From Geomicrobium halophilum (GTDB lineage Bacteria; Bacillota; Bacilli; Bacillales; Marinococcaceae), in the NCBI RefSeq assembly GCF_014207655.1, contig NZ_JACHHJ010000001.1, positions 372,001 to 436,000 of the forward strand: a stretch of DNA of 64,000 nucleotides, given 5' to 3'. Positions 26,124 to 35,334 of the stretch are shown here, in pieces. Both the position numbers and the translations under genes were made by a program. The notes under the pieces are model-generated. The model was not told the DNA's origin. It did not search any database and saw only the letters and a program-made list of their open reading frames with translations. Position 1 is the first letter of the stretch. Every line of letters begins with the position of its first letter.

Positions 26124-27506
26124 ATGACGATGCCTGAAGTGGTTAACCCTGATCAGACTTACGCGGAACGGACAACAGAGTCACTAGCTCATATGGAGCG
26201 GGCACAAGCTGTAATGCCAGGGGGAATGACGGCAAATATCAAGCATTTTGCTCCCTATCCTTTAGCGATCAAAAAGGCAAATGGGTGCAAGCTTTATGAT
26301 GTTGATCATAATGAATACATTGATTATTTAATGGGATATGGAGCGTTAGCCCTTGGTCATGCACACCCCTATGTGTGCCAATCTATCTCTCGCCAGATTG
26401 AAGAAGATGGCACCTGGTTATTTGGTACTCCTCATGAGAAAGAAGTAACGATGGCCTCCCGCATTCAAAAACATTTCCCATCGATGGAACTATTGCGATA
26501 TGCGAATTCAGGAACCGAAGCCAACTTATTAGCGCTGCGTTTAGCAATGGCCCACACGAAAAAATATAAAATCGCGAAGTTTGAAGGTCACTACCACGGT
26601 GCCATTGACAAACTTCTCGTAAGTGTTCACCCAACCCCAACGGAAGCAGGTATTCACCAGTCCCCCCATTCTGTCTCTGATTCTAGTGGTATGTCCCAGG
26701 AGGACGTTGATAATACGGTCGTTCTTCCATTTAATGATGCCGAGAGCTGTGCACGTATTTTAGAACAGCATGGGAATGATGTAGCTGCGGTTATTATAGA
26801 GCCGATGGAAAGCGGAATTATTGCTCCGAAACCAGGATTTCTTCAGCAATTACGCAAAATCACAAACCGTCTCGGTATCGTACTCATTTTTGACGAAGTC
26901 AAGACTGCTTTCCGAACTTCACTGGCAGGAGTGCAAGGACTTTATGGAGTAACGCCTGATTTAACAACGATGGGGAAAGTTGTAGGAGGAGGCTTTCCAT
27001 TCGGGGTTGTTGGTGGAAAAAGGGAGATTATGGAACAGAGTTCACCGTTAAAGGGGAGTGATTTTTTTGCGGACGGATCCCAAGATCATCATGAACAAAA
27101 AGCATTATTCCACAGTGGCACTTATAATGGCCATCCATTAATACTAGCGGCCGGAATTGCGACGTTAGACATTCTGGAGTCTGAGTTTAATGCACTTGTT
27201 ACCCGTACTGAATGGTTTAAGAAGGAACTTTCCGCATTGTTTCAGAAATACGATATTCCTATGAAAACGCTTGGCAGTGGAACGATGTTTAGTGTACTAT
27301 TAACGGAAAGAGAGGAGATTTCTAGCTACCGAGATTTGCAATTGTGTGATCACAAGTCAAGGGTCAAGCTTGACAAGGCGCTATTTGAAGCGGGGATCTA
27401 TACAAAGCCGGGGAATCGCTACAGCCTCTCCGTTGAGCATGATGAACATGCACTGGCACAGACGCTAAAAGCTTATGAAAAAGTAATTCCTGAAGTACTT
27501 TTATAG
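26124..27506 (+). CDS. Class III PLP aminotransferase, glutamate-1-semialdehyde aminomutase-like
   Basis: Fold-type I PLP enzyme of 460 residues. GYGALALGHAHPYV (about residues 73-86), RYANSGTEANLLALRLA with the PLP-phosphate loop (about 126-142), IIEPMESG, LIFDEVKTAFR with the pyridine-N Asp, and MGKVVGGGFPFGVVGG with the Schiff-base Lys are all present. GSAM-like class III enzymes outside haem synthesis include beta-amino acid transaminases, which suits the divergent aminomutase. Start ATG 26124 is preferred to 26106 because GGAGG overlaps the earlier ATG and lies 11 nt before the later one. No hem genes nearby, so a haem role is unlikely. Confidence 0.87.
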   Translation: MTMPEVVNPDQTYAERTTESLAHMERAQAVMPGGMTANIKHFAPYPLAIKKANGCKLYDVDHNEYIDYLMGYGALALGHAHPYVCQSISRQIEEDGTWLFGTPHEKEVTMASRIQKHFPSMELLRYANSGTEANLLALRLAMAHTKKYKIAKFEGHYHGAIDKLLVSVHPTPTEAGIHQSPHSVSDSSGMSQEDVDNTVVLPFNDAESCARILEQHGNDVAAVIIEPMESGIIAPKPGFLQQLRKITNRLGIVLIFDEVKTAFRTSLAGVQGLYGVTPDLTTMGKVVGGGFPFGVVGGKREIMEQSSPLKGSDFFADGSQDHHEQKALFHSGTYNGHPLILAAGIATLDILESEFNALVTRTEWFKKELSALFQKYDIPMKTLGSGTMFSVLLTEREEISSYRDLQLCDHKSRVKLDKALFEAGIYTKPGNRYSLSVEHDEHALAQTLKAYEKVIPEVLL

Positions 27507-27557
27507 ATACGTACGCAAACGGCTTCTGAATGTTTGTGAAAAAGGAGGAGCGAGCGT

Positions 27558-28412
27558 ATGACCGTTAAAGATATTTATGAACAAATGATAGCTAAGCGGC
27601 ATGAAATGAGCAAATCCCAACGAAAGATTGCCAATTACTTGATCAATCATCAAGAATCTGCCCCATTTTTGACTGCATCCAAACTTGCGAAAAACGTAGG
27701 GGTGGGTGAGGCAACGGTTGTGCGCTTTGCCTTTTTCTTAGATTATGAAGGTTACCCTGATTTACAGCGGCATATGCAAGAGGCGTTACAGCGGAAATGG
27801 ACCTCAGCAGAAGTGTTTGCAAGGACGACCGAACAAGGAGAGAACCCGGAGGATACGGTAAGCGAAGTATTATCCGATGATATTAATAATTTACAACAAA
27901 CATTGCAGCAAATGGACAAGAAAGAATTTCAAGGCGCTGTAGAGGAGATTGTTGAGGCGGAAAGAATCTATATCATCGCTTATCGAAGTGCAGCAAGTGT
28001 AGCGTTGTTTTTGGAATTTTATCTTGATCTTGTTTTGCAAAACACGGAAATGTTACGTTCTGCAGATGGGATATCTGAGCATCTTCTGGATATTCAGGAG
28101 AATGATCTTGTCATTGCTTTTGGTTTTTCCAGATATACAAAGCGAACGGTAGAAGTTCTCAAATATGTTAAACAAAAAGGAGCGAGGACCCTTGTGATTA
28201 CCGATCATATGCTCTCACCGCTTACGCCATATGGGGACCGGAAATTGTTAGCGTCCACTGAGATCAATTCTTTTATCGATTCTTTTTCTGCCCCGCAAAG
28301 CATCGTAAGCGCCTTGATCACCGCAATCACCCGTTCAGAGCACGAAAAAGTAGAAAGAAGACTTGAGCAACTTGAGCATCTATGGGATGCTTTCGATGTT
28401 TTCCAGGAATAA
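27558..28412 (+). CDS. MurR/RpiR family transcriptional regulator
   Basis: 284 residues: N-terminal HTH_6 domain (about 1-78, with KSQRKIANYLINHQ and ASKLAKNVGVGEATVVRFAFF) and a C-terminal SIS sugar-phosphate-type domain (about 120-265; IYIIAYRSAASVALFLEFY, VIAFGFSRYTKRTVE). Such proteins usually bind phosphosugars, but related members beside amino-acid or TRAP genes respond to other ligands. It follows the aminotransferase gene by 51 nt, with AAAGGAGGAG site, and faces the TRAP genes, so it is a natural candidate regulator for this locus. Confidence 0.9.
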   Translation: MTVKDIYEQMIAKRHEMSKSQRKIANYLINHQESAPFLTASKLAKNVGVGEATVVRFAFFLDYEGYPDLQRHMQEALQRKWTSAEVFARTTEQGENPEDTVSEVLSDDINNLQQTLQQMDKKEFQGAVEEIVEAERIYIIAYRSAASVALFLEFYLDLVLQNTEMLRSADGISEHLLDIQENDLVIAFGFSRYTKRTVEVLKYVKQKGARTLVITDHMLSPLTPYGDRKLLASTEINSFIDSFSAPQSIVSALITAITRSEHEKVERRLEQLEHLWDAFDVFQE

Positions 28413-28457
28413 AGAAGAGCCAGTAAATCAAGTCGATGTTGATACTGGCTCTTTTTA
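28412..28457. terminator. Bidirectional Rho-independent terminator
   Basis: AAGAGCCAGT and ACTGGCTCTTTTTA form a stem of 10 bp between convergent rpiR-like and TRAP permease genes. Confidence 0.88.
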
Positions 28458-30437
28458 TTATGCCGTCGTTGGCGAAGGATCTTGATCTTGTTTTTTCTTA
28501 CGGAAATACTGGATAAGGCCGATAACAACTATAATTGCTATGCCTCCAAGAGAGATGAAGATATCGTTTGGGTAAACGGACATAATCCCCCCTGCAAATA
28601 AGAAAAAGCGCTCAATAATTGAAGGTTTATCAATGAAGTAATTCATTAGTGTAGCACTTATGGCTACCATTCCGATGATCGCGGTGAGTAATGGTCCAAT
28701 TAAAGTGGCAAATGTCCAGTCTTGAAGCAGCAGCACAGGGTTCGCGACGAAAACATACGGAACAATGAAAGCTGCGATTGCGACTTTGAAAGCCATAACC
28801 CCAGTCCGCATTGGATTTGCCCGCGCGATTCCGGCACCGGCGTACGCTGCCAAACATACCGGGGGCGTAATGTCAGCTACAATTCCAAAATAAAATACAA
28901 ACATATGTGCAGCAATGGGCGGTACGTCAAAGGCTAAAATCGCTGGGGCTGCAACAGAAGCTGTTACGACATAGTTTGCGGTAGTGGGAAGCCCCATTCC
29001 TAGAAGGATACAGGCAAGCATTGTCAAGAAAAGAACAAGGAAGAAGTTTCCTCCTGCGATTTGAATAATGCCATTCGCGAGTGTACCGCCAAGTCCGGTG
29101 AACACGACAATGCCAACAATGATTCCCGCACTTGCACAAGCAGCAATGACTGGGAGGGCGACTCTCGCTCCCTGCTCCATCGCCTGTAAAATGCCGAGCA
29201 GGCTTAAACGGGTATCACTCCGTAAGAAACTGATAGCAAATGCAGCGCCAATTCCCCAAAGCGCAGCATATGTAGGGGTATAGCCGATTAAAAGTAATCC
29301 GATAATCGTCACTAATGGCAGGATCATGTCCAACCGTTTGGCAAAGGATGAAACCGGCGGTAATTCTGACTTCGGCACACCAAGTATGCCATGTTTTCTT
29401 GCCTCAAAGTGTGTCCCAAGAAACACCCCGAGAAAATAAAGAATGGCTGGGATAATCGCGTAAACAATCAGTTCATTATACGGGATTCCGACATATTCAG
29501 CCATAATAAAAGCTGCTGCACCCATGATTGGCGGCATAAGCTGCCCGCCTGTTGAGGCTGTGGCTTCTGCGGCTCCGGAAAACTCTGGTCTAAAACCTGA
29601 CCGTTTCATCATAGGAATCGTAAAGGAACCTGAACCTACTGTATTCGCAACAGAACTTCCCGTTACCATCCCTTGCAAACCGCTGGCAGCAACGGCTGCT
29701 TTGGCAGTTCCACCTGTATAACGCCCTGTGAGACGAAACGCCATATCATTAAAGAATTGTCCGATATTTGTTCGCACGAGCAATACCCCGAAAAAGAGAA
29801 AGAGGTAAATGAACGTCGATGAAATTTGAATTGGTGTACCGAATATGGCCTCGGTTGAGTACATTAATTGAGTGGTCATATTGCTCCAGGAAAACCCGGA
29901 ATGTGAAAAAACGCCAAGCCAAGCCATATTTCCGTAAACCCCGTATAAAAGAGCAGCGATGGCAATAATGACAATCGGCATTCCGACCGCACGTCGAGTC
30001 GCTTCTAATAGCAGAACAATAGCGAGGAATGACACAATAATATCGAGGGGCTCAAAACCAAATAAAACGGTATCGGTAACGAGCCGTTCATAATGCCAAA
30101 CTATGTAAAAGCAAGAAAATAGGGCAGCTATGGATAAAAGTGCATCGTACCACGGAACCCCTGCTTTACCTTTTGCACGTTTGTTGATCGGATATAAAAT
30201 ATAGATAAGTGCTAAAGCGCTGCCAAGGTGAATGGCCCCCTGTATCAAGGCTCCATAAGAACCTACAAATGCCGTGTATAAATGAAAAGAAGTTAAGGAG
30301 ATCCCAAGGATCGCTACGACCCAAATCCATTTCCCAAGGTCATATCTGTTATTCGATTCTTTATCGTATTTCTCCATAATCGCCTGTTTTTCTTTTTCAT
30401 CGATTTCAACCGTTTCATTTCTCGTTTTGTTCGTCAC
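28458..30437 (-). CDS. TRAP transporter fused permease (TAXI type, 4TM+12TM)
   Basis: Membrane part of a tripartite ATP-independent, ion-driven importer. The 659 residues fuse the small DctQ-like and the large DctM-like subunits in one chain, as usual for TAXI systems. About 16-18 hydrophobic helices; the DctM signature GLQGMVTGSSVANTVGSGSF (about residues 253-272) and GMGLPTTANYV (about 476-486) are visible. GTG start with AGGAGGTG 8 nt upstream. It lies 165 nt downstream of the binding-protein gene, on the same strand. Substrate probably a small dicarboxylate or amino acid. Confidence 0.92.
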   Translation of the reverse strand: MTNKTRNETVEIDEKEKQAIMEKYDKESNNRYDLGKWIWVVAILGISLTSFHLYTAFVGSYGALIQGAIHLGSALALIYILYPINKRAKGKAGVPWYDALLSIAALFSCFYIVWHYERLVTDTVLFGFEPLDIIVSFLAIVLLLEATRRAVGMPIVIIAIAALLYGVYGNMAWLGVFSHSGFSWSNMTTQLMYSTEAIFGTPIQISSTFIYLFLFFGVLLVRTNIGQFFNDMAFRLTGRYTGGTAKAAVAASGLQGMVTGSSVANTVGSGSFTIPMMKRSGFRPEFSGAAEATASTGGQLMPPIMGAAAFIMAEYVGIPYNELIVYAIIPAILYFLGVFLGTHFEARKHGILGVPKSELPPVSSFAKRLDMILPLVTIIGLLLIGYTPTYAALWGIGAAFAISFLRSDTRLSLLGILQAMEQGARVALPVIAACASAGIIVGIVVFTGLGGTLANGIIQIAGGNFFLVLFLTMLACILLGMGLPTTANYVVTASVAAPAILAFDVPPIAAHMFVFYFGIVADITPPVCLAAYAGAGIARANPMRTGVMAFKVAIAAFIVPYVFVANPVLLLQDWTFATLIGPLLTAIIGMVAISATLMNYFIDKPSIIERFFLFAGGIMSVYPNDIFISLGGIAIIVVIGLIQYFRKKKQDQDPSPTTA

Positions 30438-30565
30438 GAGGACACCTCCTATCTTTCATTTGAAAAACGTAACGGCTGGACGTCTACCGTTATTATTTTC
30501 ATTTAATGTGGAAAGCTCCTAGATTATAACATAAATGAGAGAAAGGTCCATGCGAAGTAGAAAGA

Positions 30566-30583
30566 CCGGGCATGGTTGCCCGG
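30566..30583 (-). other. Intercistronic hairpin between TAXI binding protein and TRAP permease
   Basis: CCGGGCA / TGCCCGG perfect 7-bp GC-rich stem with a 4-nt loop, 20 nt after the binding-protein stop. Position and shape fit an element that stabilises the upstream message or reduces read-through so that binding protein exceeds permease. Confidence 0.55.
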
Positions 30584-30602
30584 CCCGTTAACATCATCAT
30601 GT

Positions 30603-31703
30603 TTATTCATCTTCGTCTTCGTCTTCATCCTCATCATCATCTACCTGATCCAATAGATCATTTTCTTCGAAATATTGTTCAGCTCCAGGGTGAAGCGGTA
30701 AATCTTCAGAACCAAGCATGATGTTTTCCATCGTCATGTGCTCTCCTTGATTGTGAGAAACCTCTTCTGAATTTTCATACATGCCTTTCACGATTTCATA
30801 CCCTAATTCTTCGTCAATATCTTCGGTGGACCCAATAAGAACAGCATAAGCAGCAATTCCTTCAACATCTTCTTCGAGGAAGTCGTAGCTATCTTCCTCA
30901 ATGGTGATGCGTTCATATTGACTGTTGGCTTCAATCTCATCGAGTTGTTCTTCATCAATACTTAACAGTTCAATGTCTTGTTGAGCTGCTAGTTCTTCAA
31001 GGTTTGTTGCAGGCAAACCGAGTAAGCCAAATGTTGCATCTACGTTTCCATCCTGCATCATGCTTGCCCCGTCCCCGAAACCTTCTTCAAAAGCTTCATA
31101 GTCGCCATCTTCAAGGCCATAGGACTCAAGAATTAATCTGGCGGCTCCTTGTGAGGCAGAGTTTGGTGGCCCAATGTTAACGCTCCTGCCTTCTAGGTCT
31201 TCAATGGAATCAATATCACTATCTGCAAGTACCGCAATTTGATTCGTTTCCGGATAAATATAACCCATGAATCCAAAGTTTTCCATTTCTTGTCCTTGGA
31301 AATCACCTTCACCTACTAGTGAATCGATGGCAGGAATATGCACGGTCATCCCCAATTCCAAGTCTTGTTCAGAGACTCTTGCTATGTTCTCGACAGATGC
31401 ATCTGTCGCTACGGCGTCTACTGAAAATCCATCGTAATCGACATGTTCATTCATGACATTTGCCATTTCCTGGCCCAGTGCATAATAGGTTCCGCCAGTA
31501 GAACCTGTACCCATTTGCAGGGAGGCGCTTGTACCTTCATCAACCTCATCATCGCCTGCGTCGTCATCAGCAGCTCCTTCATCTCCAGCGTCAGGGATAT
31601 CACCCTCATCCACTTCAGGTGCTTCTCCATCCCCATTACAAGCAGCAAGTGCTAAAGCGGGAACTAAGAACATGGATGTAAATAGTGTATTTTTCTTTTT
31701 CAT
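30603..31703 (-). CDS. TAXI family TRAP solute-binding lipoprotein
   Basis: Extracytoplasmic substrate receptor of the TRAP importer. N-terminal signal MKKKNTLFTSMFLVPALALAAC with lipobox LAAC (Cys22), then an Asp/Glu-rich linker to about residue 60, then the TAXI domain starting LQMGTGSTGGTYYALGQEMA. The last 14 residues are almost only Asp and Glu. 366 residues. TAXI receptors bind glutamate, 2-oxoglutarate or similar acids in studied cases, in agreement with the aminomutase/transaminase neighbours, though this is inference. The extreme acidity suits an exported protein in high salt. Confidence 0.9.
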   Translation of the reverse strand: MKKKNTLFTSMFLVPALALAACNGDGEAPEVDEGDIPDAGDEGAADDDAGDDEVDEGTSASLQMGTGSTGGTYYALGQEMANVMNEHVDYDGFSVDAVATDASVENIARVSEQDLELGMTVHIPAIDSLVGEGDFQGQEMENFGFMGYIYPETNQIAVLADSDIDSIEDLEGRSVNIGPPNSASQGAARLILESYGLEDGDYEAFEEGFGDGASMMQDGNVDATFGLLGLPATNLEELAAQQDIELLSIDEEQLDEIEANSQYERITIEEDSYDFLEEDVEGIAAYAVLIGSTEDIDEELGYEIVKGMYENSEEVSHNQGEHMTMENIMLGSEDLPLHPGAEQYFEENDLLDQVDDDEDEDEDEDE

Positions 31704-31820
31704 ACACGAATTTCCCCCTTTTCTTCTGATACATTAGTTCTTTTTTATTGAACCAAAATGTAAGACTATTGTCAAAGGTTATGATAATAGCGTCAATATC
31801 ATGCAAACAATGTTTATTAA

Positions 31821-32103
31821 AGTGGTGGTTCAATACGTCCGGGAAAACTTCCTCGAAAAAGAAAAGCACTTTTTCATCGTGTGAAGTGACGCTTACGAGG
31901 CATCCAGTGGCGCTTCACTCTTCGGAAAAGAACCCCCTTTTCTTTCGTGAGAAGTGAATGCTTTCGTGGTGCAAGCAGGATGCTCGAGACGGGCTTCTTT
32001 GCTCTTCAGAGAATAAGAAAATCCAGACTTGCCATTTTGGCGGTAAGTTAACATTTTTTAAACCTCTCGTCCGCTCTTTTTGTTCTCCTTTTTGAACACG
32101 CAC
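31821..32103 (+). repeat. Dispersed repeat, copy A (MITE-like)
   Basis: 283 bp flanked by TTAA on both sides (31817-31820 and 32104-32107). Left end AGTGGTGGTTCAATACGTCC and right end TTTTTGAACACGCAC are imperfect inverted repeats. The core TGGTGCAAGCAGGATGCTCG is at 31967-31986 and recurs at 60131-60150 and, inverted, at 62868-62887. No coding frame of note. Fills the gap between the TAXI gene and the AI-2E transporter. Confidence 0.8.
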
Positions 32104-32164
32104 TTAAAGTGTAAATGATGAACGTTGTGATTAGCGCCGTTCATGCGTATAATAAAGGAAGATT

Positions 32165-33337
32165 ATGGGGATTTTTCTATTGCAGGGCAGTTACATTCCC
32201 CGATATAAGCATCGCAATTTAATAATGTCTGGGAGAAGTGGTTATGATATGCCCCAAGGGAAGTATTTTAAGTTTGGCTACGCCATCGCTTTGCTCTTAT
32301 TGATCGTTTATCTGGGTACGCTCGTTGACTTTATCTTTACACCGATTGTCATATTCTTACAGACCGTTTTTGCGCCAATTGCCCTCGCTGGGGTACTGTT
32401 CTATTTATTCCGTCCGATTGTGAAGCTATTAAAGCGTTGGATGCCAAGAAGTATCGCAATTTTACTTATTTATTTAGCGTTTCTTGGTCTGCTTACACTC
32501 GCTGCCTTTCTAATTGGACCTGAAATTCAGGAACAATTCCAAAGCCTTGTGAATCGGGCACCGCAATTTTATATGGAGATGCAAGGTTGGTTCAATACCA
32601 TTATACAAAGTGATCTTGTTCAAAACTTCCTAGAAGAACAAGACATTAATTTAGAAGAAATCGGTCAAACTGTGGGGAATTATATAACAAACTCTTTAGG
32701 CAATATCGGCAGTAATATTGCAGGTATTGTCGGAACGCTTACGAGTGCAGTTATTGTCATCATTCTTGTTCCGTTTGTTCTTTTTTATATGTTAAAAGAG
32801 GGGGAGAAAGCACCCCAGCAAATTCTACGTCTGTTACCACAAAAACAAGAAGATGAAGGGAAGCGTATCTTAAGCGATATGGATACAGCACTTGCTTCCT
32901 TTATCCAGGGGCAAATTATCGTCAGCTTTTGTGTAGGGGTTCTGGTTTATATTGCCTATTTGATTATCGGGGTTGATTACTCACTCATTCTCGCGCTCAT
33001 CGCGATGGTGACGAATTTAATTCCTTTTATTGGTCCTTGGATTGGAACAGCTCCCGGTGTGATTGTTGCTTTATTTGATTCGTGGGTAACAGCTTTATTG
33101 GTGGTTGGGGCTGTTGTTATTATCCAACAATTTGAGAGTATTTTTATTGCACCTCAAGTTCATGGACACAATCTAAAGCTTCATCCGTTAACAGTGATTT
33201 TCGTTTTACTTATTGCTGGAAATTTTGGCGGTTTTCTCGGTTTGCTTTTGGCCGTTCCTGCTTATGCTGTCGGTAAAGTGATCGTTATGCATACCTATCG
33301 TTTGATCCGCTTGCGTTACCAGGAAAATGAAGATTAA
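32165..33337 (+). CDS. AI-2E family transporter (YdbI/TqsA-like)
   Basis: Polytopic membrane protein of the AI-2E transporter superfamily, with seven to eight hydrophobic helices and the family stretch TNLIPFIGPWIGTAPGVIVA (about residues 280-299) plus GFLGLLLAVPAYAVGKV near the end. Some members export AI-2, others act as Na+/H+ antiporters in halophiles. The ATG at 32165 has AAAGGAAG just upstream and gives 390 residues; ATGs at 32225 and 32249 are alternatives that better fit the usual length (about 360-370). Confidence 0.85.
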   Translation: MGIFLLQGSYIPRYKHRNLIMSGRSGYDMPQGKYFKFGYAIALLLLIVYLGTLVDFIFTPIVIFLQTVFAPIALAGVLFYLFRPIVKLLKRWMPRSIAILLIYLAFLGLLTLAAFLIGPEIQEQFQSLVNRAPQFYMEMQGWFNTIIQSDLVQNFLEEQDINLEEIGQTVGNYITNSLGNIGSNIAGIVGTLTSAVIVIILVPFVLFYMLKEGEKAPQQILRLLPQKQEDEGKRILSDMDTALASFIQGQIIVSFCVGVLVYIAYLIIGVDYSLILALIAMVTNLIPFIGPWIGTAPGVIVALFDSWVTALLVVGAVVIIQQFESIFIAPQVHGHNLKLHPLTVIFVLLIAGNFGGFLGLLLAVPAYAVGKVIVMHTYRLIRLRYQENED

Positions 33338-33362
33338 AATGAGTGAAAGGAGATGTTACGAT

Positions 33363-33725
33363 ATGAGAAGTGAAAAAGATGGAATTGCCCAATGGGATCA
33401 AGAAGAAGTGGCAAAGAAACTCGATGACGAGAGCATAACCTTTGTAGATATACGCGAGCCAGAAGAGTACAATGAGGGACATATCCCAGGAGTCCCGCTT
33501 TTACCAATGGGTGAAGTGCCGGACCATATCGATGGAATGGACAAAGAAAAGACCCACGTATTTATTTGTCGGAGTGGTACACGCAGTCAAAAAGTAGCCC
33601 AATATGCGAAACAGCAAGGGTTAGATCGTGCTATCAACTTTGATGGGGGGATGCTTTCCTGGGATGGCGACACGAAGACGGGTGAAGAAAAACGAGTACA
33701 AGAAACATCCGATATCTATAAATAA
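33363..33725 (+). CDS. Rhodanese-like domain protein
   Basis: Single rhodanese domain of 120 residues. FVDIREPEEYNEGHIPGV (about residues 27-44) and the active-site loop FICRSGTRSQ with the catalytic Cys (about residue 71) are present, so sulfur transfer is likely. Start ATG 33363 has AAAGGAG 10 nt upstream; the open frame extends left into the end of the AI-2E gene. Ends before a strong terminator. Confidence 0.88.
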   Translation: MRSEKDGIAQWDQEEVAKKLDDESITFVDIREPEEYNEGHIPGVPLLPMGEVPDHIDGMDKEKTHVFICRSGTRSQKVAQYAKQQGLDRAINFDGGMLSWDGDTKTGEEKRVQETSDIYK

Positions 33726-33751
33726 GTGACGTTATGACCCTTTATATGAGA

Positions 33752-33785
33752 AGCCGCACACTCTGTTAGAATGTGCGGCTTTTTA
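33752..33785 (+). terminator. Rho-independent terminator after the rhodanese gene
   Basis: AGCCGCACA / TGTGCGGCT stem, 11-nt loop, followed by TTTTT. Confidence 0.9.
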
Positions 33786-33823
33786 CGATTGAATAGTATA
33801 GTACAAAAGAGGCGGGGATTTAA

Positions 33824-34705
33824 ATGATTACTGTCATTGGCAGCATGAATATGGATTTGGTCGTCAAAAGTGAAGCACCTCCTTTACGTGGTGAGACCAT
33901 TCTTGGTGAATCGTTTGATACACACCCTGGGGGGAAGGGAGCTAATCAGGCTATTGCGGTTGCTAAGCTAGGCGGCGAGGTGCAAATCGCCGGTAAAGTA
34001 GGGAGTGATACATTTGGAAAAGAAATGATTGCTAACCTCCATGATCATGGAGTGGATACACAATACGTACAAAAAGTACCCGATACAACTTCAGGTGTTG
34101 CGCTGATCACTGTTGCAGAAAATGACAATTCAATTATTGTCGTCCCGGGTGCGAACTATCTTTTTGAGCCCGGAGAAGCAAGTGCACTACGTACACTCAT
34201 TCAATCCAGTCAGATGCTTATCGTACAGTTAGAAACCCCGCTCCCTTTTGTGGAGATGTTGGTTTCGATTGCCTTTCACGAAGGCACGCCCGTTGTTGTG
34301 AATCCAGCTCCTGCCCAAACATTAAATATTTCTTTTATTCAACAGGCAACGTATGTAACCCCGAATGAAACGGAGTGTGCGATATTGTTTGAGGAGCCCA
34401 TCGAAGAAGCGATTGCCAGGTACCCGAATAAGCTGATCGTCACACAAGGAGTCAAGGGTGCGCTTTATCATGATGGGGCCAATCCTGTACGAATTGAAGG
34501 CTTCCCAGTACAGGCCATCGATACCACAGGAGCAGGTGATACGTTTAACGGAGCCCTTGGATTGGGCTTGGCAGAAGGAAGGAGTTTAACAGAGGCTGTT
34601 CGTTTTGCTAATGCTGCTGCTTCATTATCGGTGGAACATTTCGGGGCCCAGAGCGGCATGCCGAAAAGAGAACGTGTGGAAAGAAGGCTGAGAACGGGCG
34701 AATAA
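33824..34705 (+). CDS. rbsK: Ribokinase (PfkB family sugar kinase)
   Basis: ATP-dependent phosphorylation of ribose or a related sugar. Family signatures: GSMNMDLVV (residues 5-13), GGKGANQAIAVAKLGG (about 41-56), NPAPAQ and TPNETE, and the C-terminal DTTGAGDTFNGALG with the catalytic Asp (about residue 243). 293 residues, normal. Ribokinase is favoured over other PfkB kinases by these motifs. No rbs transporter or regulator is adjacent, so it stands alone here. AGAGGCGGGG site precedes ATG 33824. Confidence 0.9.
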   Translation: MITVIGSMNMDLVVKSEAPPLRGETILGESFDTHPGGKGANQAIAVAKLGGEVQIAGKVGSDTFGKEMIANLHDHGVDTQYVQKVPDTTSGVALITVAENDNSIIVVPGANYLFEPGEASALRTLIQSSQMLIVQLETPLPFVEMLVSIAFHEGTPVVVNPAPAQTLNISFIQQATYVTPNETECAILFEEPIEEAIARYPNKLIVTQGVKGALYHDGANPVRIEGFPVQAIDTTGAGDTFNGALGLGLAEGRSLTEAVRFANAAASLSVEHFGAQSGMPKRERVERRLRTGE

Positions 34706-34904
34706 CAATAGCAACGTATCGTCTGTAAGTCCTGCAACTGCAACCGAAGCTTAACTTTAAAAAGCAAATCATAGAATGTTGACACTTATTATCATCATTC
34801 ATTGGCGGAATCGTCTCCTTTTTTCTGCTTTTTATTTGATGTTTAATTTTCCAATTAAGGGGAAAGGTTAATTGTAGTTATGTTTCAGAAAGGGGAAGAG
34901 AATG

Positions 34905-35228
34905 ATGGCAAAAGGTAAAATTATTTGGGGCACAGTGGCCGCAGTGGCTGCGGGTGCAGGTTATTTAATAAAAAACCCGGATCAACGAGCGAAGCTGGTA
35001 GGAAGTACGAAGAAACAGTGGGCAAAGATTTCCGATATGGTAGGTGAGAAAGAAGAAGAGGTTCCATTGGAACAGCGAATCGGGCATCCTGATCCTCTGG
35101 ACATCAACGATAATGAGATGGTCGCTGAAGGGTCGACGTATTCCGTAGATTATTATAATAAGGAACATGAAAATGAGGACACTTCCACGTCATCTCTTGA
35201 CAATACTGAAGTACAACGCCATCATTAA
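34905..35228 (+). CDS. Small protein with N-terminal hydrophobic segment, unknown function
   Basis: 107 residues. A hydrophobic segment IIWGTVAAVAAGAGYLI (about residues 5-21) is followed by a basic region with KNPDQRAKLVGSTKKQWAKI and then an acidic, Asp/Glu/Asn/Ser-rich tail ending in HH. The KGKxxWGxxxAAxAGxxYLI-type start recalls YtxH-like proteins, but I do not claim the family. Two adjacent ATGs (34902, 34905) follow AAAGGGGAAGAG. Single gene. Confidence 0.65.
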   Translation: MAKGKIIWGTVAAVAAGAGYLIKNPDQRAKLVGSTKKQWAKISDMVGEKEEEVPLEQRIGHPDPLDINDNEMVAEGSTYSVDYYNKEHENEDTSTSSLDNTEVQRHH

Positions 35229-35334
35229 GAGTAGAGAATAGACACAGGGTTTTAAGCAAGGGGTTCCTCCCTTGCTTATTTACATTTAGAATTTAACCCG
35301 ATTTATATCATACATCGCACGAGGTGTTGTTAAG

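Noticed and set aside
26124-27506. Glutamate-1-semialdehyde aminomutase for haem synthesis (hemL)
   Set aside because: No hem genes nearby, context is an aminomutase and RpiR regulator, and the protein is longer than HemL (about 430).
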